A stretch of DNA of 49,523 nucleotides from an uncultured bacterium (GTDB lineage Bacteria; Verrucomicrobiota; Kiritimatiellia; RFP12; UBA1067). Below, piece by piece: positions 24,029 to 33,170 of this stretch. The position numbers and the translations under genes are program-made. The stretch is taken from assembly GCA_902779075.1 (NCBI GenBank), contig CACZAK010000050.1, positions 1 through 49,523 of the forward strand, read 5' to 3'. The first letter of the stretch is position 1; every line of letters starts with the position of its first letter. The notes under the pieces were generated by a model. The model saw nothing but the letters and a program-made list of their open reading frames with translations. It had not been told where the DNA came from and made no database searches.

Positions 24029-26926
24029 TTATTTTTTCTGGAGAGCTTCCAGGAGGTTCTCCTTCGCTGGCTCAGGGGTCTTGGCGGGCTCTTCGCCCGC
24101 AGACTCCCGAACTTTGGCGGCGGACTGCGCCTCCTGTGCCTTCGCAGCGTCCCTCTCTTCCTTCTCCTTGCGGAGCTTGTCGATGAACTCGTGCCAGTCC
24201 ACCTGTTCCTGCTCGTAGCGGTTGAGGGCTTCCAACACGTCCTTCGCATGCTTGTCGGCCCACTCGCGGCGCTCCTTTTCGGTCTTCTCCTCGAGGTCCT
24301 TGATGCGCTTTTCCTTCGCCTCCTCGAGCTTCTTGCCCGTGGCGTGTTCCTCATCCTGCTCGGCCCACTCGAGCGCCCTGCGGCGCAGCTGTTCCTTCTT
24401 CGTGACGGGATCGGCGAGCGCAGAGAGCGACCAGCCGTTGTCGTCCCACGGACGCGTGGTGCTCAGTACCTTCTTGCGCCTGAGGGCCTCCGCCTGCGAC
24501 GCAGCAGCGTCGTCAAGCACGTACGGCGTGATGAACACCAGGAGTTCGCTGCGCGCCTCTTTAATAGACACACTGCCGAACAGCCACTTGCCTATCCACG
24601 GGATGTCCTTCAGCAGCGGGATGCCGCTCTCGGACTGCACGTTGGACTTCTTCGTGAGGCCGCCCATCATGATAGTCTGGAGATTCTCCACCGTCACCTC
24701 CGATGACATCTTGCGCGTCGTGACGGTCGCGTACGGATCCGTGCCGCCCGACTCGTTCGGCACGTTCTGGTCCGCACCCTGAGTCTCGAACTTCTCCTCG
24801 ATCTTGAGCATCACGGTGCCGTTCTTGTTGATGTGAGGTGTCACCTTCACGGTAAGGCCGATGTCGCGCTTCTCGTAGTTGCGAACCTGCGTGCCGGAGT
24901 AGGTGGAGCCAGAGTACTGGTAGCCGCTGAAGAGGTAGATCATGTCCGTCGCCTCGATCGTGGCCTCCTTGTTGTCGAGCGTCATGAGAACCGGCGAGGC
25001 GAGCACCTTAGAGCGGCTGTCGCTCTTCGCGGCCTGGATGATGGAGGCGATGTTGAGCTTGTCGCTCTTCAGCAGGTAGTTCACGCCGCCGCCGATCGGG
25101 TTCGCAGCGGTGAGGACGGCCTCGTTGGTCGATGCGTTGACCGCAGCGTTCATCAGCGTGCCGAGCATGGACGTGCCGGAACCGCCGCCGCCGCCGAGCA
25201 TGTAACTGCCGTTGTTGTAGAAACCGTCGCGTGTAACCTTCGTAATCGTCTTCATGACGGGGTTGCCCGTGTCCTCGGTCGTCTGACGCGTAGTGGTGGT
25301 GCCGGAATCATCGGTGACCTCCTGCCAGAACAACTTGCGCCCATTGGAGTCCGTGGCCTGAACCTGCTGAGACGTCCTCTGACGGCCGCGTTGGACCCAG
25401 TCGACGCCCGTCTGGAGGTCGTCGCCCAGTTCAACCTGGATGATGACGGTCTCAAGCAGCACTTGGGAGAGCTTGATGTCCATGTCCTCAATCACGTGAA
25501 GGATGAGGTTCATGTCCTCCTTGCGCGCCTTCACGACTATGGCGTTGAGGCGCTTGTCGGCAAGTATCTTGACGGTGTCCTTGTTAAGCGCGCCAAGATT
25601 GGAGTTGGCGGCGGACGAAGTTGGACGCGGAGGCGTGACCCCCGGACGCGCCCCCTGGGTGAGGTTGCGCGTGGCCGCACCAGAACGGTTCGCGTTAGCG
25701 TTCTGATTGTTCTTGGACTGGGTCGTCGTCGACCCGATGAGGTCATTGAGCATCGAGGCCACATCCTCGGCCTCCGCATGTTTGAGCTGGTGTACCTTGA
25801 CGGCCTCGTCCGGCTCCGTCTCCACGTCTAGGCTATCAATGATCCTTTTAAAGAAATTCCAGTTGGTCTTTGAAGTTATGACAATGAGCTTATTGGATCG
25901 ATCATCGGCCACGATTAGCACCTTGCCGCGAATCATGCCGCGGTCGGCATCGGAAATGGCCGCCGTGAGGACGGCGTTAGGCTTGCTGACCGGATTATCT
26001 GGCTTGTTTATGCCAGGGCGGTTATTGAGGTTGAGGAGCCGATTGGGCTGCGGGGCCGCAGACGGACGCGAGAAGCCAGGCCCGCCGCTTGACTTTACTG
26101 CTGCGGCCGATTTTTGCACATCCTTTTCCGACGCCGTAACGATTTCCTCTAGGCGAGCCTTGATTTCCGACGCGACGGCAAACTTCACCTCGTGTACAAA
26201 GACCTCCTCGAGGACGGGGTTAGGCACATCGAGCTCCTTGATGATTTCAAGCATGCGGTTGACGTTCTCCTGCGTATCGGTGACTAGGATCGCGTTGTTC
26301 CGCTCAAACACCTGGAATTGGCCTTTTTCATCCATGAATCCCTTCAACGCCTCCTGTGCCTCGGACGCCGTAATGTTGTCCAGCCTAATGAGCTGGCTGA
26401 TCACGCGGCCCTTCTCCGGAAGGCCGTTCGTGGAGACGTTCATTAGCGTGCGGATACCTTGTGTACGCACGGACTTGCGCTCAAAGGCGCGTAGGAAGTG
26501 CTCGTCGAACGGCTCGATCACAACGCCGTTCATCACGAGCGCAACCTCGATGGCCTCGAGGTATGACTCCTTATCGAGTTCGCGCCCGTTTGAGGTGAGC
26601 GTGATCTGCGTCTTGGGAAGGTTCGGCGCGGGCAGCAGCACCTTCTCGGAGAGCGAAGCATACTGCATCAGCACAAGTTCCAGCGGCGCATTCTCGAAGT
26701 TGAGCATGGGCACGCCGTTAGTTCCCTTGGGAATTTCCTTGAGCTGCTCGGTAATCGGTTTCGCCTCGGGAGTAGGCTGTGTTGCCGTATTTTCCATACC
26801 AGCCCTGCGGAGCCTAGAGCCCGGACGCAACAATGGCCGACGGCCTGGCTGAAACTGGGCAAACGCCACCGCCGAAATTGCGGACAGTGCCGCAATGGCC
26901 AAAAACTTCTTGATGTTAGTGTTCAT
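24029..26926 (-). CDS. gspD: Type II secretion / pilus secretin (GspD/PilQ family)
   Basis: 965 residues. Signal peptide KKFLAIAALSAISAVAFA. Periplasmic N-domains around FENAPLELVLMQYASLSEKV and three secretin-type modules (for example ASEAQEALKGFMDEKGQFQVFERNNAILVTDTQ and VHQLKHAEAEDVASMLNDLI) are separated by Pro/Asn-rich linkers. The secretin pore domain begins QVLLETVIIQVELGDDLQTGVDW and includes VLASPVLMTLDNKEATI, GLTVKVTPHINKNGTVMLKI and MMGGLTKKSNVQSESGIPLLKDIPWIGKWLFG. Outer-membrane channel of a type II or type IV pilus-like machine. After the pore there is an unusual ~130-residue Glu/Lys-rich coiled coil ending in ENLLEALQKK. The start is ATG 26926; a TTG 9 bases earlier is also open. 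Gaps: 16 bases from the GspM-like gene, 46 to the surface protein. Confidence 0.9.
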   Translation of the reverse strand: MNTNIKKFLAIAALSAISAVAFAQFQPGRRPLLRPGSRLRRAGMENTATQPTPEAKPITEQLKEIPKGTNGVPMLNFENAPLELVLMQYASLSEKVLLPAPNLPKTQITLTSNGRELDKESYLEAIEVALVMNGVVIEPFDEHFLRAFERKSVRTQGIRTLMNVSTNGLPEKGRVISQLIRLDNITASEAQEALKGFMDEKGQFQVFERNNAILVTDTQENVNRMLEIIKELDVPNPVLEEVFVHEVKFAVASEIKARLEEIVTASEKDVQKSAAAVKSSGGPGFSRPSAAPQPNRLLNLNNRPGINKPDNPVSKPNAVLTAAISDADRGMIRGKVLIVADDRSNKLIVITSKTNWNFFKRIIDSLDVETEPDEAVKVHQLKHAEAEDVASMLNDLIGSTTTQSKNNQNANANRSGAATRNLTQGARPGVTPPRPTSSAANSNLGALNKDTVKILADKRLNAIVVKARKEDMNLILHVIEDMDIKLSQVLLETVIIQVELGDDLQTGVDWVQRGRQRTSQQVQATDSNGRKLFWQEVTDDSGTTTTRQTTEDTGNPVMKTITKVTRDGFYNNGSYMLGGGGGSGTSMLGTLMNAAVNASTNEAVLTAANPIGGGVNYLLKSDKLNIASIIQAAKSDSRSKVLASPVLMTLDNKEATIEATDMIYLFSGYQYSGSTYSGTQVRNYEKRDIGLTVKVTPHINKNGTVMLKIEEKFETQGADQNVPNESGGTDPYATVTTRKMSSEVTVENLQTIMMGGLTKKSNVQSESGIPLLKDIPWIGKWLFGSVSIKEARSELLVFITPYVLDDAAASQAEALRRKKVLSTTRPWDDNGWSLSALADPVTKKEQLRRRALEWAEQDEEHATGKKLEEAKEKRIKDLEEKTEKERREWADKHAKDVLEALNRYEQEQVDWHEFIDKLRKEKEERDAAKAQEAQSAAKVRESAGEEPAKTPEPAKENLLEALQKK

Positions 26927-26942
26927 AATATCCAAGTTCCCT

Positions 26943-27518
26943 TCACTTCGTCTTTTCCACGGGCACGTCGCCCTTCAGGTATGCGCAGGTAAGCACGAGC
27001 TTACCGTTAAGCGCGCCAGGATTCTTCGGACGCACGCTGATCTCGAGTTCTCGCACGTCCATCATCGCATCCGCCGACTTGTTGACGGCGAATAGAAACT
27101 CCACCAGGCGCTGCAGGGAGGTGTTGTCGTACCTCACGTCGACGGGCATCTCCCAGACGCCGCCATGGTCCTCCTCTGTCTGCGACGCCTTCAGACCCTT
27201 TCCCACGCTCACGTGGTATTCCGCGGCCAGGCGCTCGATGATGCGTTCCCAGCGAGTGGCTGGCATCTCACCCGTGTCCACGAGCGGCATGCGCAGCCGC
27301 TTGGTCTCGGCACGCTCTTCCCAGAGGGAACGGTCTTCGATAAGGGCCTTTTCCCTCTTGAGCGTCTTGAGTTCCCTCTCATAGCCCTTGCGCGCGAGTT
27401 CCCATGCCTTGTTGCGGCCGGTGAACCACATAAGCGCCGCAAGGGCGTAGAGCGCCACCACGACCACGATGGCAATGACCATTCGGTCCCTGCGAGACTT
27501 TGCCCCGGGCATTGTCAT
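26943..27518 (-). CDS. GspM/PilO-like membrane protein of the secretion system
   Basis: 191 residues: a short basic cytoplasmic start, one membrane helix (MVIAIVVVVALYALAALMWF), a coiled coil (about 35-75), and a small ferredoxin-like periplasmic domain (MPVDVRYDNTSLQRLVEFLF and ELEISVRP). This layout is that of GspM/PilO, which pair with GspL/PilN in the inner-membrane platform. Assignment rests on architecture and neighbours; sequence similarity within this family is low. The ATG overlaps the GspL-like stop by 4 bases (ATGA). Confidence 0.75.
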   Translation of the reverse strand: MTMPGAKSRRDRMVIAIVVVVALYALAALMWFTGRNKAWELARKGYERELKTLKREKALIEDRSLWEERAETKRLRMPLVDTGEMPATRWERIIERLAAEYHVSVGKGLKASQTEEDHGGVWEMPVDVRYDNTSLQRLVEFLFAVNKSADAMMDVRELEISVRPKNPGALNGKLVLTCAYLKGDVPVEKTK

Positions 27519-29092
27519 TTTGACCTACCTTTCTCGGCCTTGTCCTCTTCCACGACGGGGAACTTGGCCTCAATGGTGAACGGGAAGAGCCCGTCGCGGT
27601 TTTGGCTTGAATCAGACGGCTTCACTTCCGAAAACAGTGCCGGGGCGTCCTCGTCGGTCTCCACCTCGCCGTCTTCACTGACCTTGGACACCTGCGCGGC
27701 GCGAAGCGCCTGCTCAAGCTTTCGCCAGCTTTCGCGCTCGGACGCCTTGCCGCGCACGAACACCCCGTCGCCGCGACGGAAGCGGAAGAAGTCGAACGTC
27801 ATCCCCTCGTCCTCCGGCAGGCTGTCCGACACGAGCTTGAGCATCTCGAGCGCGCATGTGGACCGGTCTTCGTAGCGGTCAATGAGCGCCACGCGGTTCG
27901 TCATGTCCAGTACCTCCTTGTATGCGCGCGCGTGCGCTCCCTTGCGGAGGTCCTTCTGGTGGTCCCTCATCTTGTTGTACACGATCTCGTATCCGAACAG
28001 CACGCCCATCACGATCGCCCAAAGTCCAACGGCGACGGCGAGAAAAGCCTTGAGCTTGCCGCGGAAGCGGGACTCCGTGCGCGCCTCAGCCCAGTCGGCC
28101 GGCGTCACGTCGAACGTTCCGCCCTCGGCCTCGCGCTGCGCACAACCCTCCACGCCAGCGGACGGGTTGTCCACAATCAGCGTGCGCACCGGACCAAACA
28201 CGGAGAGACGTGCAAGCACTACCTCATCAGGTTGCTTGAATCCGCACACAACAACGTCGCCCACGTCCGCTCCGTACGCATCACACGCAAGCAGGCTCAG
28301 GGTGACCTCCCGGACAAGCTCTGCCGCCGAGCCGACGTTGCCGATGCCGCGCAGCTGCACGGGCGCGCCGTCGTCAAGCACCGCTAGGTCCCAGCCGTCG
28401 CCCAGATTCAGCAGCACGAGGCGGCGATGCGCCTCTACCTCGCTCAGACGCGGCCAAAGGCTGCGCAACCAGCCGAGCGCCGTCGCGTCCGTGCGCGTAA
28501 CGTGTACGCGGGCGGCGGTGAGCGCCGCGCCGATCTCGGACGCAGCAGCCGCCGGCAATGCCGCGGCAAGCACCTGTATCTCGGAATCCGTCTCGGCCAC
28601 GACCTCCGCCGCCGGCGCAAGGTCCTCGTCGGGGAACGGCGATATGCCGTCCAGCTCCAGCTTCGCCGCGCTCAGTAGCTCGTCGCGCGCCTCAACGGGC
28701 ATGCGCACGCCCTTCACCAAGAGCTTCGAAAGCGGAATCGCCAGCGTAAACTCCGACTGCTCAAAATGCTTCGCCGCAGCGCGCAACGCGCGGGCAAGCG
28801 GCTTATCCTCCTCCGCGACCGCCTCCACGGGCGCTTCTTCAGAGAAGTCGGGCGAGGTGGAGGAATCAGCCGGTACGACGGGCAGATTACCCATCGGGGT
28901 AGCAGGCTGACCGCCCATCGGGATGGCGGGCGTCTCGCCCGCAGATGCCGCTGCGGACGCCCCGTCCGCAGCCCCCGCCACGAGCGGCCACGACTCAACT
29001 TCGGCGCACACGAACGCGCCGTTCCGCTCCTCGAGCCGAACGCCGCGCAGATATGCGCCTTCGATGCCAAGCACTGTAACTTCTTTTGCCAT
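27515..29092 (-). CDS. GspL/PilM-like inner-membrane platform protein
   Basis: 525 residues from ATG 29092 (MAKEVTVLGIEGAYLRGVRL). The N-terminal ~360 residues resemble the actin-like cytoplasmic domain of GspL/PilM (VLLNLGDGWDLAVLDDGAPV is a typical strand-turn-strand of the ATPase fold, and KLELDGISPFPDEDL the PilM-type pilus-platform motif). One membrane helix follows (AVAVGLWAIVMGVLFGYEIV), then a coiled coil and a small C-terminal periplasmic domain. A Pro/Ala/Gly-rich insert with repeated TPMG units interrupts the first subdomain. It would connect the cytoplasmic motor to the GspM-like protein and the secretin. First gene of the secretion operon; its promoter places the ATG only 7 bases after the -10. 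Confidence 0.78.
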   Translation of the reverse strand: MAKEVTVLGIEGAYLRGVRLEERNGAFVCAEVESWPLVAGAADGASAAASAGETPAIPMGGQPATPMGNLPVVPADSSTSPDFSEEAPVEAVAEEDKPLARALRAAAKHFEQSEFTLAIPLSKLLVKGVRMPVEARDELLSAAKLELDGISPFPDEDLAPAAEVVAETDSEIQVLAAALPAAAASEIGAALTAARVHVTRTDATALGWLRSLWPRLSEVEAHRRLVLLNLGDGWDLAVLDDGAPVQLRGIGNVGSAAELVREVTLSLLACDAYGADVGDVVVCGFKQPDEVVLARLSVFGPVRTLIVDNPSAGVEGCAQREAEGGTFDVTPADWAEARTESRFRGKLKAFLAVAVGLWAIVMGVLFGYEIVYNKMRDHQKDLRKGAHARAYKEVLDMTNRVALIDRYEDRSTCALEMLKLVSDSLPEDEGMTFDFFRFRRGDGVFVRGKASERESWRKLEQALRAAQVSKVSEDGEVETDEDAPALFSEVKPSDSSQNRDGLFPFTIEAKFPVVEEDKAEKGRSK

Positions 29093-29099
29093 TCGCGAT

Positions 29100-29128
29100 A
29101 TTATCTCATTTTCATTGACGCGGTGCAA
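29100..29128 (-). promoter_or_regulatory. Promoter of the secretion operon, start codon at the transcript start
   Basis: -35 TTGCAC (29123-29128), 17-base spacer, -10 GATAAT (29100-29105), then 7 bases and the ATG at 29092. There is no room for a ribosome-binding site after the expected start, so the mRNA is probably leaderless. Confidence 0.55.
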
Positions 29129-29227
29129 GGGCTAATGCCCCGAAACCGCGAATATGATACCACACTCCGAACACTCATGCGTTATAACGATGTCACGGAT
29201 TTGTCAGAAAAACGTCAAACCCTGCCG

Positions 29228-30628
29228 TCAGTCGAACACGAAGCTCTGACCCTCCACGGGCGCAACGGGACTCGGACAACCATGCTCGGCGAGAAGGTCG
29301 GTCATCATCTTCACGCGGTCAGGCTCGCCGTGGACCGCGAACGCGTGCTTCACGCGGCCCTTCACGCCGTCGTACCAGTCCATGAGGCCGTTCCGGTCCG
29401 CGTGCGCCGAGAGGGCGTTGATCGTGTGGACGCGCGCCTCGAGCTTCACCTCCTCGCCGAGCATCTTCACCGTGTCTTCCTTGTGCTCCACGAGCCGACG
29501 GCCGAGCGTGCCCTCCGCCTGGAAGCCCACGATGAGCACGATGTTGCGGGGATCGCCCACGGACGCCTTCAGGTGGTGTACCACGCGCCCACCTTCGCAC
29601 ATGCCGCTCGCCGCAACGATCACCATCGGGCCGCGCAGCTCGTTGAGGGACATCGACTGCTGCGGCGTCTCGACGAACTGCATCCCCGGGAACGTGAGCG
29701 GGTTCACGCCGGAATTGAGGAGGCGCATCGCCTCGTCGTTGTAGCAGCCAGTGTGCTTTTCGTATATCATCGTGGCCTTCTTCGAGAGAGGCGAGTCGAT
29801 GTACACGGGAATCTGGCGGATGCGGCCGGACGCAAGGAGCCGGTTGAGGTAGTATAGGATCTGCTGCGTGCGGCCCACCGAGAACGCCGGGATGATGAGC
29901 TTCGAACGCTGTTGCACGATGTCGTCGATGTATCCCTTCAGACGTCCCTCCACATCCTCCGCAGAGGGATGCAAGCGGTCGGCGTAGGTGGATTCGATGA
30001 GCACGATGTCCGCTCCCTGCGGGTACTCGTAGTGGCGGAGGATCGGCTGGTTCGGCTGGCCGAGGTCGCCGCTGAAGAGCAAGCGGTGGCTGTGGCCCGT
30101 GCCGCCGGCGACGTCCAGCATTACCTGCGCGCTGCCGAGGATGTGCCCCGCGTTGAAGAACGTGAGCGTGATACCCTTGAATATCTCGCGCGCCTGGTGC
30201 AGGTGGAGCGGCTCGAAGAGCGGCATGAGCGCGTCCACGTCCTCCTCCGTGTAGAGCGGCTCGAACAGGTGCTTGCCCTGCGCGCGACGTTTCTTGTTGA
30301 CATACTCAAGATCACGCATCTGCAGGAAGCAGCTGTCGCGCAACATCACGTTTACGAGGTCAATCGTAGCCGAGCGTGCGTACACCTTGCCGCGAAACCC
30401 GCGCCGCACGAGCTGCGGCAGGTTGCCCGAATGGTCGATGTGGGAGTGCGAGAGGATCACCGCGTCGATGGACGCGGGGTCCACCGGCATGTTCCGGTTC
30501 CGCTCGAACGCCTCTTTGCGGTGCCCCTGATAGAGCCCGCAGTCTAGCAAAATCCGCTTTCCGTTCGCCTCCACAAGGTGCATGGAGCCGGTAACGGTCT
30601 GCGCCGCGCCGTAGAAGGAAATTTTCAT
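29228..30628 (-). CDS. Metallo-beta-lactamase fold, beta-CASP RNA/DNA-processing nuclease
   Basis: 466 residues from ATG 30628. MBL metal site SHSHIDHSGNLP (the HxHxDH motif), HILGSAQV, and FSGDLG; the beta-CASP part has IIPAFSVGRTQQILYYL, SPLSKKATMIYEKH, VIVAASGMCEGGRVVHHL and a late NALSAHADRNGL His motif. This is the archaeal-CPSF/bacterial YbcI-like beta-CASP group, which cleave RNA 3' ends or degrade RNA; the bacterial members' substrates are mostly unknown. Length is typical. The -10 box lies only 6 bases before the ATG. Divergent from the CPBP protease gene. Confidence 0.92.
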   Translation of the reverse strand: MKISFYGAAQTVTGSMHLVEANGKRILLDCGLYQGHRKEAFERNRNMPVDPASIDAVILSHSHIDHSGNLPQLVRRGFRGKVYARSATIDLVNVMLRDSCFLQMRDLEYVNKKRRAQGKHLFEPLYTEEDVDALMPLFEPLHLHQAREIFKGITLTFFNAGHILGSAQVMLDVAGGTGHSHRLLFSGDLGQPNQPILRHYEYPQGADIVLIESTYADRLHPSAEDVEGRLKGYIDDIVQQRSKLIIPAFSVGRTQQILYYLNRLLASGRIRQIPVYIDSPLSKKATMIYEKHTGCYNDEAMRLLNSGVNPLTFPGMQFVETPQQSMSLNELRGPMVIVAASGMCEGGRVVHHLKASVGDPRNIVLIVGFQAEGTLGRRLVEHKEDTVKMLGEEVKLEARVHTINALSAHADRNGLMDWYDGVKGRVKHAFAVHGEPDRVKMMTDLLAEHGCPSPVAPVEGQSFVFD

Positions 30629-30634
30629 GCGGAT

Positions 30635-30657
30635 AGTATAGCATATTTTGGTATAAT
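30635..30657. promoter_or_regulatory. Compact divergent promoter pair
   Basis: Minus strand: TGCTATACT with the -10 at 30635-30640 and the beta-CASP ATG at 30628. Plus strand: TTTTGGTATAAT with the -10 at 30652-30657 and GTG codons at 30660 and 30666. The two -10 boxes are 11 bases apart and face away from each other, and each would start transcription at or within 2-3 bases of its start codon. Confidence 0.55.
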
Positions 30658-30659
30658 CT

Positions 30660-31346
30660 GTGGCCGTGAAACGAGAAACTAGGAATATTTTTCTGTACGC
30701 CGCCCCATTCGCCACATGGATCGGACTACAGATGGTTCTGCCCGTCACCGCCTGGGCCTACGCCGTGCGCACAGCCGCCACCGCGCTTGTAGGCGTGTGG
30801 TGTCTGTTGCATTGCCGCCGAGGCGACCGCGATGCGGACGTTTCGGCGAAACGTCCCTACCAGGTGGCCATCGGTCTTCTCGCGGGCGTCCTCGTGACCG
30901 TCCTCTGGATCGTGCCCGAAATATCCCCCTTCTACCGCACATGGTTCTGCTGGCCCATCGGCTCGCTGCCCGCCGTTTCCACCGATCCTTCCCCCTACGA
31001 CCCAGCCGTATGTGGCTGGACGCTCACCATCGCCAAGCTCGTCGGCAGCGCCTTCGTTATCGCCCCCGTCGAGGAGGTGTTCTTCCGTTCCTTCCTCTAC
31101 CGCTGGCTCCAGAAGCGCGACTTCCTTTCAATCCCCCTCGCGCGCTTCGACCTTTCGGCCTTTCTCTGGATGGTGTTCCTCTTCACGCTCGAACACGACC
31201 GTCCGCTCGCCGCCGCCATCGCGGGCGCTGTTTACGGATTCGCCGCAATTCGCTGGGGACTCACCAGCGCCATCATCGCGCACGTCACCACGAACCTGCT
31301 CCTCGCCCTCCACGTGATCTTCAGCGGCGCGTGGGCGTTCTGGTGA
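30660..31346 (+). CDS. CPBP-family intramembrane protease (CAAX-protease-like)
   Basis: About 226-228 residues, multi-pass membrane protein. The protease motif EEVFFRSFLYRW (glutamates and Arg of motif 1), FTLEHDRP (His of motif 2) and a late AHVTTNLLLALHV (motif 4 His/Asn) match the CPBP/Abi superfamily, with the layout of the CAAX prenyl protease-related subgroup linked to exosortase systems; no exosortase is in this window. Frame limit GTG is 30660, but a second GTG at 30666 (VKRETRNIFLY) better fits the predicted transcript start. Convergent with the FAD oxidoreductase gene, 19 bases away. Confidence 0.85.
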   Translation: MAVKRETRNIFLYAAPFATWIGLQMVLPVTAWAYAVRTAATALVGVWCLLHCRRGDRDADVSAKRPYQVAIGLLAGVLVTVLWIVPEISPFYRTWFCWPIGSLPAVSTDPSPYDPAVCGWTLTIAKLVGSAFVIAPVEEVFFRSFLYRWLQKRDFLSIPLARFDLSAFLWMVFLFTLEHDRPLAAAIAGAVYGFAAIRWGLTSAIIAHVTTNLLLALHVIFSGAWAFW

Positions 31347-31365
31347 GTTTCTCCTGGCTGTCAGC

Positions 31366-33168
31366 TCACTTAGGCGTGCCGGAGATGAACGACCCTGGGT
31401 TGTAATTCTGCGGCGGTTGTGGCTTACCCATGCCCACGCCCTTCTTCATCAGCGCCTTCAGCTCGTCCAGATGGTTCGCATACACGCCGCGCGGCAGGCA
31501 CCCGTGGTCCTTGCACACGCGCGCGGCCATGCCCACCACTTCGCCCATCATGCCAGTCGTGCGCATCACGCGCGTCGTCCCGAGCGCGACGTGCGTGACG
31601 GAGATGTTGCGCCCCGCCATGAAGAGGTTCGCGACATTCCGCGAGTAGAGGCATCGGTACGGAATCGGATAGGCGTAGTGCCTGTTGTGCGTGCAGATAG
31701 AACGGAACGGCTCGCCGTTGTAGTGTTTCGTGTTGCGCGGCATCGGGTAGTGCAGGTCGATCGCCCATGTCGTGCAGCACGTACCGTCGGGGTACTGCAC
31801 AAAGTCGAATATATCCTGCTGCGTGAGGATGTGGTCGCCCATGAGTCGGCGGCTCTCGCGCTTGCCCGCCACGTAGGCCACCCACGCAAATTCGCGGTTC
31901 GCGTACTTTTCGCGCTTCGCGGACTTGTTCTTCAGGAAGGACCAGTTCGAGTACACGACGAGCATTCCGTAGTCGCGGATGCGCTCGAACTCGCTGACCT
32001 GGTTGCGCATCATGCCCGTCTCCCAGTCCCAGTCGCCGCGCAGACCGTGTTCGCAGTTCTGCTCGTTGAACGCGATCATCCACGGCTCTGAGGGGAACGC
32101 GACGGCGTGCCCCGCGTCCTTCGTGTACCACTGCACCGACGCGCCCATCGTCATCTTGTCCGCCTTATTTGGTGCCATCTCCTCGCCCGTCTCGGCCTTC
32201 GACTCGCGTCCCATGCGGAAGTCCGCCCCGGCCAGCGCACCCACGCAGGCGTCGCCCGTGCAGTCCGCGAAAAGCGGCGCCTCAAATGTGGTGCGTGCGC
32301 CAGTCACGACATCGCGCCCGATTACGGCGGCGATGCGATCGCCGTTCTTCTTCGCCGCGACGACCCGCGTGTTGAGGAACAGGCCGATGTTCTTCTCGGC
32401 CTTCACAACGTCAAGCTTGCGCTGATCCTCGTAACGTTCGGCCGGCTGCGCGTTGCCGCCCTTCGCTGGGCCGATCTCCGAAACTACGTCGCCGAGACGC
32501 GGATACGGTCCGAGGTTCATGGTCCCGCCGAGGTGTACGCGCACCTCGCTCGAATTCGCGCCGCCGAGCATCGGACGATCCTGCACGAGCGCGACCTTCA
32601 ATCCCAGGCGCGCCGCCGCGATCGCCGCGCACGTGCCCGCGATGCCGCCGCCGCACACCACGAGGTCGGCCTTCACCGTGCGCGACGGCGCAGGCGCGAC
32701 AAGGCGCGACGGCGTCTCCCCGGTCGTGAGGCACACGACGTCGCAGCGTCCATCGAAGCCCGTAAGGTCGTGGAGCGCAATCGTGGCCTTTCCCTTCTCC
32801 AGCCTCACATCGCCGGCTTTCTGCCACAGCCAACCGCCAGCGCCGCGACCGAGAACGCTCGGCAGCTCCTTCCCGTTCACCTTGACCGTGAACGTGCCGG
32901 CGGCGTACATGCTCCACGGCGCGGTCCAGTTGCGCGTGCGCGCCCACACGTGGTAGGTGCCCGCAATCGGGCAGTCAAACGTGGTGACGGCGTCGGCCAC
33001 GGGCTTACCCATGCCGTGCGCGAGCAGGAACGAGGAGCCCATCTGGTCGATGAACTGCGAGTCGACCGCCCATCCGCCGTGGTCGGAGAACTGCTCGGCC
33101 TCAAGGCAGATCGTCGCCCCACAAGCCGTCCCGCCCGCAAGCAGGGCCAACGCCGTTAAAGCATTCAT
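31366..33168 (-). CDS. Secreted FAD-dependent oxidoreductase (FAD_oxidored family)
   Basis: 600 residues. A signal peptide (MNALTALALLAGGTACGA) is followed by a carbohydrate-binding-like beta domain (CLEAEQFSDHGGWAVDSQF, AGTYHVWARTRNW; about 20-140). The FAD domain starts at about 155 with the dinucleotide motif VVCGGGIAGTCAAIAAARLG, then GGANSSEVRVHLGG and FADCTGDACVGALAGADFRMGRE. The family is very common in PVC and Bacteroidetes genomes and is thought to oxidise sugars or glycosides; substrate unknown. Last gene of the tight operon from uvrD; it begins 2 bases after the coiled-coil gene. Confidence 0.9.
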   Translation of the reverse strand: MNALTALALLAGGTACGATICLEAEQFSDHGGWAVDSQFIDQMGSSFLLAHGMGKPVADAVTTFDCPIAGTYHVWARTRNWTAPWSMYAAGTFTVKVNGKELPSVLGRGAGGWLWQKAGDVRLEKGKATIALHDLTGFDGRCDVVCLTTGETPSRLVAPAPSRTVKADLVVCGGGIAGTCAAIAAARLGLKVALVQDRPMLGGANSSEVRVHLGGTMNLGPYPRLGDVVSEIGPAKGGNAQPAERYEDQRKLDVVKAEKNIGLFLNTRVVAAKKNGDRIAAVIGRDVVTGARTTFEAPLFADCTGDACVGALAGADFRMGRESKAETGEEMAPNKADKMTMGASVQWYTKDAGHAVAFPSEPWMIAFNEQNCEHGLRGDWDWETGMMRNQVSEFERIRDYGMLVVYSNWSFLKNKSAKREKYANREFAWVAYVAGKRESRRLMGDHILTQQDIFDFVQYPDGTCCTTWAIDLHYPMPRNTKHYNGEPFRSICTHNRHYAYPIPYRCLYSRNVANLFMAGRNISVTHVALGTTRVMRTTGMMGEVVGMAARVCKDHGCLPRGVYANHLDELKALMKKGVGMGKPQPPQNYNPGSFISGTPK

Positions 33169-33170
33169 AG

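Noticed and set aside
23983..24354. N-terminal extension of the surface protein
   Set aside because: It would run in another frame through the secretin gene and hide a clear signal peptide at 23982.
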